Below are positions 9,180 to 17,813 of a stretch of 64,000 nt of DNA, in pieces. Origin of the DNA: Corynebacterium gottingense. Its GTDB lineage: Bacteria > Actinomycetota > Actinomycetes > Mycobacteriales > Mycobacteriaceae. The notes beneath the pieces are model-generated. The model saw only the letters and a program-made list of their open reading frames with translations, was not told the DNA's origin and ran no database searches. The position numbers and the translations under genes are program-made. The first letter of the stretch is position 1; each line of letters begins with the position of its first letter. The stretch is taken from the NCBI RefSeq assembly GCF_003693265.1, contig NZ_RDRE01000006.1, positions 82,127 through 146,126 of the forward strand, written 5' to 3'.

Positions 9180-9999
9180 CCACCAGCCACCAAATCGCGG
9201 CGGTGGCGAGCACGGTCGCGCCTATCGACGCCACCGCATCCCCCACCGTCGCCTCAGCCAAGCCCGCAACGGGCACGTGGAAGGGATCCGGTAGGATCGC
9301 GAGCGTGTTCGCCACGGCGTGCACCGCCAACGACGCCTCGAGCCCGCCCGTTGCCCACGTGAGGAACGCGCCGCAGAGCGCGAACGTCGCGACGCTGAGC
9401 TGGCCTCGCCAGCCGTAGTCGTGGACGGAGACGAACATGAACGCGGGGACGAGGTAGGCCACCCACGGCGAGCGGGTCCACTGCCCTACTGCCTGCACCA
9501 GCGAGCCGCGAAACACCAGCTCTTCCGACAGCGCCTGCAGCGGGATGAGCGCGACGAGGATGCACAACGCACCGAAGTTCTCTGCGGTGAACGCACCGTC
9601 CGCGGGTTCGCTCCGCCACAGCGTGTACGCCAGCTCCGCACCGAACGCGACGAGCGCCGGCACCAGCGCGATGCCGAAGATACGCCACCGGAAGCGGCGC
9701 TCCACCGACCACAGCACGGCCGGGCGCCGGCCCCGCAACCACGCGGCGATGAACGCCGCGGGGATCGTCGCGCCCTCTATTGACCCCGCCGCGAGCGCGA
9801 GCCAAGGCGTGTCCACGAACTCGAACTCGCCCATCGCCTTGACCGACGGGTCGAAGAACTGATCCGCCGCGCTGAAGAGCGCGAGCATCGCGGCGAAGAT
9901 GCCGAAGAAGAGTATGAGGACGACGACGAGCTCGAGAAGCGGACGCCACCAGGCAACGCGCGGCGCACCGTCGCGGCCGAGCAAATGATAGGAACCCAT
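9145..9999 (-). CDS. CPBP-family intramembrane metalloprotease
   Basis: A 284-aa protein with seven to eight hydrophobic segments. The CPBP (CAAX protease/bacteriocin-processing) motifs are present in order: EELVFRG (motif 1, here SEELVFRGSL), a conserved His in FVSVHDYG (motif 2) and AVHAVAN (motif 3). These residues coordinate the metal in this family. The substrate is unknown; relatives act on prenylated proteins, bacteriocins or membrane regulators. A one-mismatch copy of the 13-bp repeat (9220-9232) lies inside it on the other strand. Confidence 0.87.
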   Translation of the reverse strand: MGSYHLLGRDGAPRVAWWRPLLELVVVLILFFGIFAAMLALFSAADQFFDPSVKAMGEFEFVDTPWLALAAGSIEGATIPAAFIAAWLRGRRPAVLWSVERRFRWRIFGIALVPALVAFGAELAYTLWRSEPADGAFTAENFGALCILVALIPLQALSEELVFRGSLVQAVGQWTRSPWVAYLVPAFMFVSVHDYGWRGQLSVATFALCGAFLTWATGGLEASLAVHAVANTLAILPDPFHVPVAGLAEATVGDAVASIGATVLATAAIWWLVASGTAAKSRRS

Positions 10000-10067
10000 G
10001 CCTTCAAGATACGCCGCTGGGGTGGGGTAACGTGGCGTCGTGAAGCAATAGGGATTACCATAAGCCC

Positions 10068-10997
10068 GTGACTGACAAATTTCGCCAACTCCCGCCCCCG
10101 GGCCCCGCGTGGGGCGGCAGCCTCATGGGCACCTCGATCGTCGCGCGCCTGCTCGTCGAGGAAGACCTCCTCCTCCTCGCCGGCATCTTCGCCGCCATCG
10201 CGTGCGTGATCCTCGTCGTGCTCACCGTAGGCTTTGCGCGCTACCGCCAGCCCAGCTTCGAGCGCACCACGATGGCCGAGTGGTCGATGTACTTTATCGG
10301 CATCCTCGCGCTCGGCGCCGCGCTGTCCGGGCTCACCGGCGACGGCGTGTACAGGCTCATCGGCTTCTGGATCGGCGGCCCAGTCACCGTCATCACCTGG
10401 GCGATCCAGCTCACGCGATTCGACGGCCAGCCCCGGTTCACCTGGGGCCTGCCGCTGGTCGGGCCGATGATTTCCGCGTCCGTCTCCGGCTGGCTCGCGC
10501 ACGACTACGGCCCGCTCTACCACGTGATGGGCACCGCCCTGTTTGTCATGTCGCTGCTTACCGCGGTGCCGACATTCGCCCGCGTCTACTGGGCCGCCTG
10601 GCACGGGCGCGTTGACTTCGAGGGCGCGAAGTCCGCCACCGCGTGGGTGCCACTCGGCGTGGTCGGGCAATCCACCACCGCGATGCAGATCCTCTTCCCG
10701 GGCACGGTCTCCATCTACTACGGCCTGGTCGCGCTGATCATCGCGATCCCGCTCGCGATCTACGCCATGATCACCTTCTACCCCAACGCCGCGCGCTGGG
10801 TGCCGTACTCGCCGGCATGGTGGTCGTGTACCTTCCCGCCGGGCACCGTCAGCATGGGCGGACACCAGATGGCGATGGTCAGCGGGTCGCAGTGGCTGGA
10901 CGCGATCGCACTGAGCATCCCGGTGCTGCTCGTCGCGCACTGGGCGCTGTGCTCGAGCCGGTTCGTCAGTTGGGTGGCGGAGGGGCGCACGAGCTAG
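10068..10997 (+). CDS. TDT/SLAC1-family anion or dicarboxylate transporter
   Basis: A 309-aa protein with about ten transmembrane helices. The N-terminal PPGPAWGGSLMGTSI segment and the WGLPLVGPMISAS stretch are typical of the tellurite-resistance/dicarboxylate transporter (TehA, Mae1, SLAC1) family. The substrate is not determinable from sequence. GTG start at 10068. The end overlaps the convergent panE-like gene by 4 bp (CTAG). Confidence 0.8.
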   Translation: MTDKFRQLPPPGPAWGGSLMGTSIVARLLVEEDLLLLAGIFAAIACVILVVLTVGFARYRQPSFERTTMAEWSMYFIGILALGAALSGLTGDGVYRLIGFWIGGPVTVITWAIQLTRFDGQPRFTWGLPLVGPMISASVSGWLAHDYGPLYHVMGTALFVMSLLTAVPTFARVYWAAWHGRVDFEGAKSATAWVPLGVVGQSTTAMQILFPGTVSIYYGLVALIIAIPLAIYAMITFYPNAARWVPYSPAWWSCTFPPGTVSMGGHQMAMVSGSQWLDAIALSIPVLLVAHWALCSSRFVSWVAEGRTS

Positions 10998-11920
10998 GCG
11001 CGCACCGCGAGCACCGCGTAGGTGTAATCCAGCAGCGGGGTGGGCACGCCCGCGGCGGCGGCCTGCCGACGGATCGCGCCGACTTGCGCGTCGAGCTCGC
11101 TGGGCAGTCCGTCCGCGATGTCGCGCTGCATCGAGCTCGTCGCGCCCGCGTACTGCTGGTCCGCAAACGCGAGGGTTTGCGAGACCGCGTCCGCCGGCAG
11201 CCGCACGCCAAGCCCGCGGGCTGCGGCCTCGACTTCTTTCATCAGGGCGCGGAGTTGGGGGCGCAAAGCGTCGCGAAGCACGCCCATCGGCACGCCGGCC
11301 ACCGCGCCGAGCGCGCCCGTCGTGGTGACAAACATGGCTTTTGACCACACGTCCGTAAGCACGTCGCCCGGCGCGTACAGCTCGCCGCCGATCCCCGCCT
11401 CATCCAGCGCCGCGCGGAACGTCCGGGCAGTTTCGCTTATCGACGCCCCCGCCACCGGCCCAAAGCTCAACGCCAAAGGCCCGGGATTGAGCACGATCTC
11501 TGCCGGCCCGACACGCGTGGCGTAGCAGCGGGCCACCCCGGCGAGGACCCGGTCGGCGCCGAAAATGCGCGCGGCGGTGTCGTGGATTTCGACCGAGTTC
11601 TGCGTCGTGACGATGGGCACGCCGCCGAGCTGCCGCGCGTCCGCGAGGTCCGCGAACGTCGGGTTATCCGGCAGCGCCTTCGTGGCGACAACCACGATGT
11701 CCGCCCCGCCCATCAGGTCCGCGGCCTCCCCGGCGTGCTCCGCCGCGTGGACCCGGACGGCGCGCGCCGGCTCGTCGCCGCGGCTGAGCAGCACGCCGCG
11801 CTGCCTGAGCGCCGCGAGCGTCTCCCCGCGCGCGACAAACGACACCTCGTGACCAGCCTCTGCGAGCACGCCGCCGAAGTACCCGCCGATCGCGCCCGCA
11901 CCAATGCACACCACCTTCAT
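10994..11920 (-). CDS. Ketopantoate reductase family protein (2-dehydropantoate 2-reductase)
   Basis: A 308-aa NAD(P)H-dependent reductase. The N-terminal Rossmann motif is GAGAIGGYFGG, the conserved Lys follows in VVVATKAL, and the C-terminal ApbA_C helical domain carries the Lys of DVWSKAMF and the expected SSMQRDI segment. It would supply pantoate for CoA, though the family includes paralogues with other keto acids, and no pan genes are adjacent. The ATG at 11920 has TAGACT (11928-11933) 7 nt upstream. An exact copy of the 13-bp repeat lies antisense within it. Confidence 0.85.
   Translation of the reverse strand: MKVVCIGAGAIGGYFGGVLAEAGHEVSFVARGETLAALRQRGVLLSRGDEPARAVRVHAAEHAGEAADLMGGADIVVVATKALPDNPTFADLADARQLGGVPIVTTQNSVEIHDTAARIFGADRVLAGVARCYATRVGPAEIVLNPGPLALSFGPVAGASISETARTFRAALDEAGIGGELYAPGDVLTDVWSKAMFVTTTGALGAVAGVPMGVLRDALRPQLRALMKEVEAAARGLGVRLPADAVSQTLAFADQQYAGATSSMQRDIADGLPSELDAQVGAIRRQAAAAGVPTPLLDYTYAVLAVRA
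11435..11447 (+). repeat. 13-bp repeat, exact copy 2
   Basis: Inside the ketopantoate reductase-like gene and antisense to it; the gene reads Ala-Ser-Ile-Ser across it. Preceded by TTTC and followed by CCCC. Confidence 0.9.
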
Positions 11921-11960
11921 GGTGCACAGTCTATCCGCGCGCACGCCGCCGCGTGCGCCT

Positions 11961-13094
11961 TTACTCCGGCGGCGACGGCCCCGCGTAGGTGGGCTCACCG
12001 GCCGGCGCGCCCTGGGCCGGCCCGCCGATCACGGCGCCGGTATCGGCGTAGGCCCGGCCGGTGAAGCGCGGCGCGGCGTACTTCGGACCGACCCACGCGA
12101 TGCGCCCGTCGATGCGGGTCATGCGGCCGCGCTTCGGGTCGCCGTTGACGGCATTGTGGTGCGGGCACAGCCAGCACATGTTCGCCGGGGTGGTCTCTCC
12201 CCCGTGCGCGTACTCGGTGAGGTGGTGGGCCTGGCACTTGGAAATCGGCGCGTTGCAGTCAGGCCAGCAGCACGTCGGCGAGTCCACCTCCAACGCGAGC
12301 CGCTGCACCCGGGACGCGAGGCGCATGCGGTGGGTGTTGATCGGGCCAAGGTGCTCCGCGGCGAGCGTGATGTAGCCGTCCGGCAGGATCCGGCGCTTGA
12401 GCAACTGGCTGGTGGTCATGCGGACCCCGGTGTTGGTGACGACGACCGGCTCGGTGTCGTCGCTGTCGTCGGTGCCTGCGAGTACGTGGTCGATGTCCTT
12501 GTCGGTGACAATGGCGTGCACCGCCACCGGTGCCTGCACGATGCGCCGGTTGTTGACAATCCAGTCAATCGCATCGATAGGCTTGCCCCGCTCGTCGGGC
12601 GTTTCGAACGTGGTGACCACGTCCTGCAGTCGGTTGGTAGGGCCGGTGAGCCGGATGATGAACTTGTCGTTTTTCATGTCGCGCTGGATCCGCACCCCGT
12701 CCTCGGGCACGCGCGGCGCGATGAAGTCCTTGCGCAGCCGGGCGGCCTTCTTTGCGATGGTGGCGGTGTCCCCCTGCGCGGCGCACAGCTCGGCGGTGTA
12801 TTCCCAACGCTTGGTCGGGTTGCTGATGCGGCGAGCGGTGCGCTCGATCAGCTCCAGCGTTTCAATGCAGTGACTGTTGGCTTCCGCCGCGGAGCGTGCC
12901 TCGGCCTGGTAGCGCGAGTGGCTGGTCGGCCGAAAGAACCGCCGCGCGAGCCGCACCAGCGTATCCGCGTAGTCCTCAGCCGCGCCCATCCCCACCAGCG
13001 CGGGCGCGTCGAGCCCGGCCTCGTCGACGAGCCGGAGCGTGGCAATACCCCCAGCGCGGAAGGCCAAAAAGGCCCGTAGTTGTTCCTCCCCCAT
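11961..13094 (-). CDS. DUF222/HNH endonuclease-domain protein
   Basis: A 377-aa protein of the actinobacterial DUF222-HNH type: an N-terminal helical DUF222 region (about residues 1-215), then an HNH fold with a zinc-binding pattern, CCWPDCNAP...HHLTEYAHGG...CWLCPHHN. Such proteins are numerous in actinobacteria, often in several copies, and their roles (homing, defence or repair) are mostly unproven. No intein or intron is nearby. ATG at 13094 with TAGGTT (13103-13108) 8 nt upstream. It lies 11 bp after the GH25 gene on the same strand but seems to have its own promoter. Confidence 0.85.
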   Translation of the reverse strand: MGEEQLRAFLAFRAGGIATLRLVDEAGLDAPALVGMGAAEDYADTLVRLARRFFRPTSHSRYQAEARSAAEANSHCIETLELIERTARRISNPTKRWEYTAELCAAQGDTATIAKKAARLRKDFIAPRVPEDGVRIQRDMKNDKFIIRLTGPTNRLQDVVTTFETPDERGKPIDAIDWIVNNRRIVQAPVAVHAIVTDKDIDHVLAGTDDSDDTEPVVVTNTGVRMTTSQLLKRRILPDGYITLAAEHLGPINTHRMRLASRVQRLALEVDSPTCCWPDCNAPISKCQAHHLTEYAHGGETTPANMCWLCPHHNAVNGDPKRGRMTRIDGRIAWVGPKYAAPRFTGRAYADTGAVIGGPAQGAPAGEPTYAGPSPPE

Positions 13095-13105
13095 AGGCCC
13101 ACAAC

Positions 13106-13690
13106 CTAGCCCACCCCCACGCACCCCGCAACCGCAAGGTTGAGATCCACCGCGATCCCACCGACGCGCCCGCGGGACGTGAACTGCCACACCTGCGGTG
13201 CCGGGAACCCGAGCGGCCGCGGCCACGGCCCGAGGCGCGCGGGGTCGGTCACGGAGTTGTCGCCCCACTGCGCCAGCCACAGGGCCCCGAACTCCGCCGG
13301 GTTGGCAAGGCGCATGTGGCGTCGCCAGTAGCGGGCGGTGGTGTAGACGCCGGCGACGGGGACGCCTGCGGCGCGGAAGGCGGTGTCGGCGGCGCGGACG
13401 TCGGCAAGCGAAAGCCCCGCGGGTGACTCCACGTCGAGCCACATCGGCAGCCGCCTCCCGCCCAACACGTCGAGGGCGGCGCCGACCTGCTCGGCGACGG
13501 TCGTGCCCTCCGACGGGCTGCGCAGGTAGTGGTAGGTGGACAGGGAGCAGTGGGACGAGTGGGCGTCGAGAAGCAATTGCTCGAAGCACGGGTCCTGGTA
13601 GGTGCCGTCGGTGGTGCGCAGGACCGCGAAGTCGAAGCCGGCGAAGTCGAGGCCGGCCTGGTACTCGGAGCAATCGACGCCGAGCCTCAC
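13106..13690 (-). CDS. GH25-like (lysozyme-type) glycoside hydrolase
   Basis: A 194-aa protein with a GH25/DUF1906 TIM-barrel pattern: VRLGVDCSEYQ at the N-terminus (first catalytic-site Asp), LRTTDGTYQDPCF, the acidic pair in MWLDVESPAG, and WQFTSRGRVGG near the end. No signal peptide is visible from the GTG start, which is odd for a cell-wall hydrolase. The start overlaps the NUDIX stop codon (GTGA), indicating translational coupling. A cytoplasmic or non-classically exported location remains open. Confidence 0.75.
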   Translation of the reverse strand: MRLGVDCSEYQAGLDFAGFDFAVLRTTDGTYQDPCFEQLLLDAHSSHCSLSTYHYLRSPSEGTTVAEQVGAALDVLGGRRLPMWLDVESPAGLSLADVRAADTAFRAAGVPVAGVYTTARYWRRHMRLANPAEFGALWLAQWGDNSVTDPARLGPWPRPLGFPAPQVWQFTSRGRVGGIAVDLNLAVAGCVGVG

Positions 13691-14211
13691 CGCTTGGACA
13701 GCCCCATCCGCGGGGTGAACGACGCGGGGTGACGGCGCTGGGCGGCCGCGTCCGCGATGGCCAGGCGCCACTTCGGGTCCGTGACGGGCATGCGCGAGAT
13801 GGGGAACCAGCCGACCTCGGTCGACTCGTCGTCGCCCACCACCGGCTCCGCGGCGGGGTTTACCGGCTCGAGGCGCAGCTGCACCGACATGTAGCTGGCC
13901 TGATCGCCGTTGGCGTGCACGAGAGGGCCGACGGACCCCGCGCCAAGGATCGCGGCGGGCGTGGCCTCGATGCCGGTCTCCTCGCGCACCTCGCGCACCG
14001 CCGCGTCGTGCGGCTGCTCGCCCGGCTCCGCGATCCCGGTCACCGGGGTCCACTCGCCGTTGTCCGCGCGGCGCACGAGCAGCACGTCCGGCACCGCCCA
14101 GGCGGACTGGTCGGCGGAATCGCGCAGCACGATCGCGGCGACCGACGGCAGCCAGAGCGGGTCGTGGCCGATCTTCTCGCGGATCTGCACGATAAATTCC
14201 GGGATTGGCAC
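13687..14211 (-). CDS. NUDIX hydrolase
   Basis: A 174-aa NUDIX hydrolase. The Nudix box GIAEPGEQPHDAAVREVREETGI matches Gx5Ex7REUxEExGU, giving a metal-dependent nucleotide diphosphate hydrolase; the substrate is unknown. The GTG start is supported by AAGGA about 8 nt upstream. It is translationally coupled to the GH25-like gene through a GTGA overlap, an unusual pairing of a housekeeping hydrolase with a wall-hydrolase fold. Confidence 0.88.
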   Translation of the reverse strand: MPIPEFIVQIREKIGHDPLWLPSVAAIVLRDSADQSAWAVPDVLLVRRADNGEWTPVTGIAEPGEQPHDAAVREVREETGIEATPAAILGAGSVGPLVHANGDQASYMSVQLRLEPVNPAAEPVVGDDESTEVGWFPISRMPVTDPKWRLAIADAAAQRRHPASFTPRMGLSKR

Positions 14212-14273
14212 GGCGTGTCCTTTCGTTCGTCGTTCGCGTGCCCACGAGTCTACGTCGGCTAGGATGAGCTGCG

Positions 14274-15011
14274 ATGCACACCCTGAAGCGCCTCCCCAAA
14301 GCCGTATTTATCACCGTCTACGGCGCGGTGCTGATCGCGCTCGTGGTCATGATCGCAGCGCTGACCAGCTACCAAACCAACGCGCGCACCACGCAGACGA
14401 CGCCGGCGCCGCCGGTTTCCGCCTGGAACCCCACGCCTGCCGACGCCCCCAACGTCGCCGCCAGCGTCCGCCCCAACGTCATCGCCGACGCGCAGGTAGG
14501 CGCCACGAAGACCGGTGTGATGCTGCGCGGTGACCTCACCCCCACCGCCATGGTGAGTGCGGAGACCGCCGGCCACATCTCGCGCCTGCTCGAGCAGAAC
14601 TGCCTGGACACGCTCACCCTCGAGACACCCGACAACATGCGCTTCGAGCTGCTGGGCTTTTGCTTCACGACGCTCCCGCCCCAGACCATCGCCGACCTCC
14701 TCCACTTCGGCGACGAGCACGGTGCCAACTCGGTCACGGTGACCAACAACCTGGAGCGCCAGGGGGGCGGCCAACTCGCGCAGCTGTACTGGCTCGACGC
14801 GACGCACGAGCAGGTGGAGGCGCTGCAGCCGGCATGGGAGGAGTTCGGCCTGCGCCCGTACCTGGACCGCGCGACTTTCGAGGCGTTCACGGACGACGAG
14901 CTCACCATCATGGAGGCGAATCCCTCGCGGCCGCACACCTACAAGCACGAACCGACCGGCGCGGCGCTGCGCGAGAAGTGGGGCATGCCGGAGCCTGGCG
15001 AATCCTGGTAG
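14274..15011 (+). CDS. Membrane-anchored extracytoplasmic protein of unknown function
   Basis: A 245-aa protein with one N-terminal transmembrane helix (about residues 12-34) and a Thr/Pro/Ala-rich extracytoplasmic stretch, then a soluble domain with two cysteines (NCLDTLTLETPDNMRFELLGFCF) that could pair. I do not recognise the family; it looks corynebacterial. ATG at 14274 with TAGGAT (14260-14265) 8 nt upstream, so probably leaderless. It converges with the trypsin-like protease gene. Confidence 0.7.
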   Translation: MHTLKRLPKAVFITVYGAVLIALVVMIAALTSYQTNARTTQTTPAPPVSAWNPTPADAPNVAASVRPNVIADAQVGATKTGVMLRGDLTPTAMVSAETAGHISRLLEQNCLDTLTLETPDNMRFELLGFCFTTLPPQTIADLLHFGDEHGANSVTVTNNLERQGGGQLAQLYWLDATHEQVEALQPAWEEFGLRPYLDRATFEAFTDDELTIMEANPSRPHTYKHEPTGAALREKWGMPEPGESW

Positions 15012-15026
15012 CTTCGCAGCGCAGCG

Positions 15027-16070
15027 CTACCAGCGTTGCGTCTCCCACTGCGCGTCCGGCACGACCTGGTCGATCACGGTCATCATCTGCTCGACGTTTG
15101 AGTAGGACATGAGCTTGGGGTTCTCCATCCCCTCCCAGCAGTCCTCGCCGCTGCGGCCGGCCTCCGTGCCGGAGACGATGCCGATGATTACGGCGCGGCC
15201 GTTGACGTGGGTGAACACCGGGCCGCCCGAGTCGCCGGCGGCGGCGCAGACTGCGGCGATGTCGCCGAAGGTTTCGCGGTCTTCGTCGTCCCCCGCGTTC
15301 ACGATCTGCACCCGCTGCGTGTCTTCGAACTCGCCGCAGGTGTAGCCGGTGGTGGCGCCGGTTTTGCAGACGTGGCCCACTGGCGGGACTTCGTCGGCGA
15401 TGCCGGTGGGGATTGGGTCGCCAATCACGTCCATGTAGCGGTCCGGGTCGGTGATCTTGATGATGCCGACGTCGATGCCGTCGGAGGCGCTGGCGTCGTG
15501 AGCAAACAGCCCCGAGTAGACGAACTGGCCGACTTCGTGCGCGTAGTCGAAGGCGCGCGAGGCGTTCGTGGGCCACACGAGGTCGCCGGCGTGGCCGCAG
15601 TGCCCCGCGGTGACGGCGTAGTGCTGGCCCGCCGCGTCGCTGAAGCTGAACGCGACGGTGCACGACTGCGCCGTGAAGCTCTCGCCGGGCTGCGGCTGGT
15701 GGTCTGTCGTCTGGATGCGCGTACCGGGCGCCCACAACGCGAACGCTGGCACGCGGACCAGGTTGGCCTGGCCGTCAGACTCGGCGGCCTCCGTCTCCAG
15801 CGGGGTCTGCACCGCCTCGCGCGCCTGGCGCTCCTCGACGGAGCCGGTGGGCAGCTGCGAGGTGGTCAAGCCGAGCCACACCACGGAGGCGACGAACAGG
15901 GCGACTGCGACGATGCAGACCACCCAGCTCACGGTGCGTGCCGTGGTGCTGCGCGGGGCGGGTGCGGCGCGGTGTTGCGGCGCGGGCTCCGGGAACGTCC
16001 AGCGCTCGCCGTAGGTCGGCTGGTACTTCCTGGCGTGGTTGCCGGTCGATGAATCGTTTGGGTGGGTCAC
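15027..16070 (-). CDS. Membrane-anchored trypsin-like serine protease
   Basis: A 347-aa S1-type protease. A cytoplasmic Pro-rich N-terminus (about residues 1-45) is followed by one transmembrane helix (about 46-70), then the protease domain with the full triad: His in TAGHCGH (about residue 157), Asp in DGIDVGI (about 197) and Ser in GDSGGP (about 280). Several cysteines suggest disulfides outside the membrane. It is the last gene of a thrC-small protein-protease set, with only 1 bp between the small gene's stop and its GTG start. Substrate unknown. Confidence 0.88.
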   Translation of the reverse strand: MTHPNDSSTGNHARKYQPTYGERWTFPEPAPQHRAAPAPRSTTARTVSWVVCIVAVALFVASVVWLGLTTSQLPTGSVEERQAREAVQTPLETEAAESDGQANLVRVPAFALWAPGTRIQTTDHQPQPGESFTAQSCTVAFSFSDAAGQHYAVTAGHCGHAGDLVWPTNASRAFDYAHEVGQFVYSGLFAHDASASDGIDVGIIKITDPDRYMDVIGDPIPTGIADEVPPVGHVCKTGATTGYTCGEFEDTQRVQIVNAGDDEDRETFGDIAAVCAAAGDSGGPVFTHVNGRAVIIGIVSGTEAGRSGEDCWEGMENPKLMSYSNVEQMMTVIDQVVPDAQWETQRW

Positions 16071-16071
16071 G

Positions 16072-16209
16072 CTACTCGGCGTCCGAGTGCTCCTCCGCGT
16101 CGTTTTCCGACTCAGCGCCGGCGGATGCCTGGATCTTTAGGTCGCGGATGAACTTCTCCGGGTCGAACTCGGTGAAGTAGTCGGGGCCGGCGAACTGTTC
16201 CTGTGCCAT
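16072..16209 (-). CDS. Small acidic protein, 45 aa
   Basis: Encodes MAQEQFAGPDYFTEFDPEKF... and ends in a run of Glu/Asp/Ala (GAESENDAEEHSDAE). AAGGAG sits at ideal distance before the ATG, and the frame is closed tightly between thrC (25 bp away) and the protease (1 bp away), which is strong evidence that it is translated. No membrane segment or known domain. It may act with the protease it is coupled to, but that is inference. Confidence 0.72.
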   Translation of the reverse strand: MAQEQFAGPDYFTEFDPEKFIRDLKIQASAGAESENDAEEHSDAE

Positions 16210-16234
16210 GGTGTGCTCCTTTTCGTGCTGGGGC

Positions 16235-17677
16235 TTACTGCCCGAGGGTATCGACGATAAACTGCTTGACGCGCTCCGCGTCGTTGGGCAGGTCCGTGAC
16301 GTGGCGGTCGGCGGCCAAGATGGAGGCGAAGCGCTCCGGCACCTGCGGCTCGCGGCCGGTCGCCTCGACGATCGTGTCGGCGAACTTGACCGGCAGCGCG
16401 GTCTCCAGGACCACGATGCGGGTGTCGGTCTCGTCGGCAAGGCCGCGTGCGACGTGGATGCCGTCGGCGGTGTGCGGGTCCACCATTACCCCGTGCTCCT
16501 CCCACGTCTGCTTGATCGTGGCGAGTCGGTCGGCGTGGGTGGACGAGCCCGAGACGAAGCCGAAGTCGTTCCGGATGCGGTCCAGGACCTCCTGGCCGCC
16601 CAGATCGTCCAGGTCGAAGCCGCCCTCCTTCACTTTGGTACCGAAGAGGCGCTTGGTGGCGGAGGCGTCGCGCTGGAGGGCGTCGAAAAGCATGCGCTCG
16701 AAGTTGGATGCCTTCGAGATGTCCATGGACGGCGACGAGGTGGCCTGGGTTTCCGCCGAGGAGCGCGGGCGGTAGTTGCCGGTGCGGAAGAACTCGTCGA
16801 GCACGTCGTTTTCGTTCGTGGCCACGATGAGGCGGTCGATGGGCAGGCCCATGCGCTTGACGACGTAGCCCGCGCACACGTCACCAAAGTTGCCGGTCGG
16901 TACAGCGAACGAGAGTTTTTCGTCGTTCGACTCGGTCACGCGCAGGTAGGTCGAGATGTAGTAGACGGTCTGCGCAAGCAGGCGCGCCCAGTTGATGGAG
17001 TTCACCGCGCCGATGGAGTACTTGGCCTTGAAGGCGGCGTCGGCGTTGACCTCCTTGACCACGTCCTGGCAGTCGTCGAAGACGCCGTCGAGGGCGATGT
17101 TGTGGATGTTCGGGTCGTCCAGCCCGAACATCTGCGCCTGCTGGAACGGGGTCATGCGGCCGGCTGGGGTGAGCATGAAGACGCGGATGTTGTTGCGTCC
17201 GCGCATCGCGTACTCGGCGGACGAGCCGGTGTCGCCCGAGGTCGCGCCCAACACGGCGAGCGCCTCGCCGCGGCGGGTCAGCTCGTACTCGAACAGCTCG
17301 CCGAGCAGCTGCATCGCCATGTCCTTGAACGCGGCGGTGGGGCCCTCGGACAGGTGGGCGATGGAGAGCGTTTCATCCAGCTCCGTGACCGGAACGATGT
17401 CCGGGTGCGCGAACTTGGGAGTGCTGTAGGCCTTGGCGGTGAGTTCCTCGATCACCGCTGGCGGGATGTCGTCCACGAACAGCTTCACAACCTCGGCCGC
17501 GAGGGCTGCGTACCCCTCGGCGGCGAGGAGGTCACGCCAGGCGTCGAGAAGCGAAGGCTCCAGGCGCGGATACGTGGCCGGCATGAACAGACCGCCGTCG
17601 GCGCTCAATCCCCCGAGCAGGATGTCGGTGAACTTGTGCGGTGAGGCGGTCGTATCGCGAGTTGAAATGTAATCCAC
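16235..17677 (-). CDS. thrC: Threonine synthase
   Basis: PLP enzyme that converts O-phosphohomoserine to threonine. The 480-aa long form is as in other corynebacteria. The PLP lysine is in SEGPTAAFKDMAMQLL and the phosphate-binding ATSGDTGSSAEY motif follows. I chose the GTG at 17677 (VDYISTRDTT) because it aligns with the C. glutamicum start and TAAACT lies 8 nt upstream; longer ATG starts to 17743 lack support. It heads the leftward set with the 45-aa gene and the protease. No attenuator-like leader is present, consistent with a leaderless mRNA. Confidence 0.95.
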   Translation of the reverse strand: MDYISTRDTTASPHKFTDILLGGLSADGGLFMPATYPRLEPSLLDAWRDLLAAEGYAALAAEVVKLFVDDIPPAVIEELTAKAYSTPKFAHPDIVPVTELDETLSIAHLSEGPTAAFKDMAMQLLGELFEYELTRRGEALAVLGATSGDTGSSAEYAMRGRNNIRVFMLTPAGRMTPFQQAQMFGLDDPNIHNIALDGVFDDCQDVVKEVNADAAFKAKYSIGAVNSINWARLLAQTVYYISTYLRVTESNDEKLSFAVPTGNFGDVCAGYVVKRMGLPIDRLIVATNENDVLDEFFRTGNYRPRSSAETQATSSPSMDISKASNFERMLFDALQRDASATKRLFGTKVKEGGFDLDDLGGQEVLDRIRNDFGFVSGSSTHADRLATIKQTWEEHGVMVDPHTADGIHVARGLADETDTRIVVLETALPVKFADTIVEATGREPQVPERFASILAADRHVTDLPNDAERVKQFIVDTLGQ

Positions 17678-17685
17678 GGGCGTCG

Positions 17686-17691
17686 AGTTTA
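17686..17691 (-). promoter_or_regulatory. Candidate -10 box of thrC (leaderless)
   Basis: TAAACT on the minus strand, 8 nt before the thrC GTG, with no ribosome binding site in between. Confidence 0.45.
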
Positions 17692-17813
17692 CGGGACCGG
17701 GTTGGAATTCGTAGATATTTTTGCGGCGCATCGGGCTGCGCAACGTGCACGAGTTCCCTCAAAGGTATTCCCAATTAAACATAACGGGCGTTAGGGTATT
17801 ACCATTCATTGCC

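Noticed and set aside
11961..13094. Homing endonuclease inside an intron or intein
   Set aside because: The HNH protein is free-standing, and no split host gene or intron boundary is visible.
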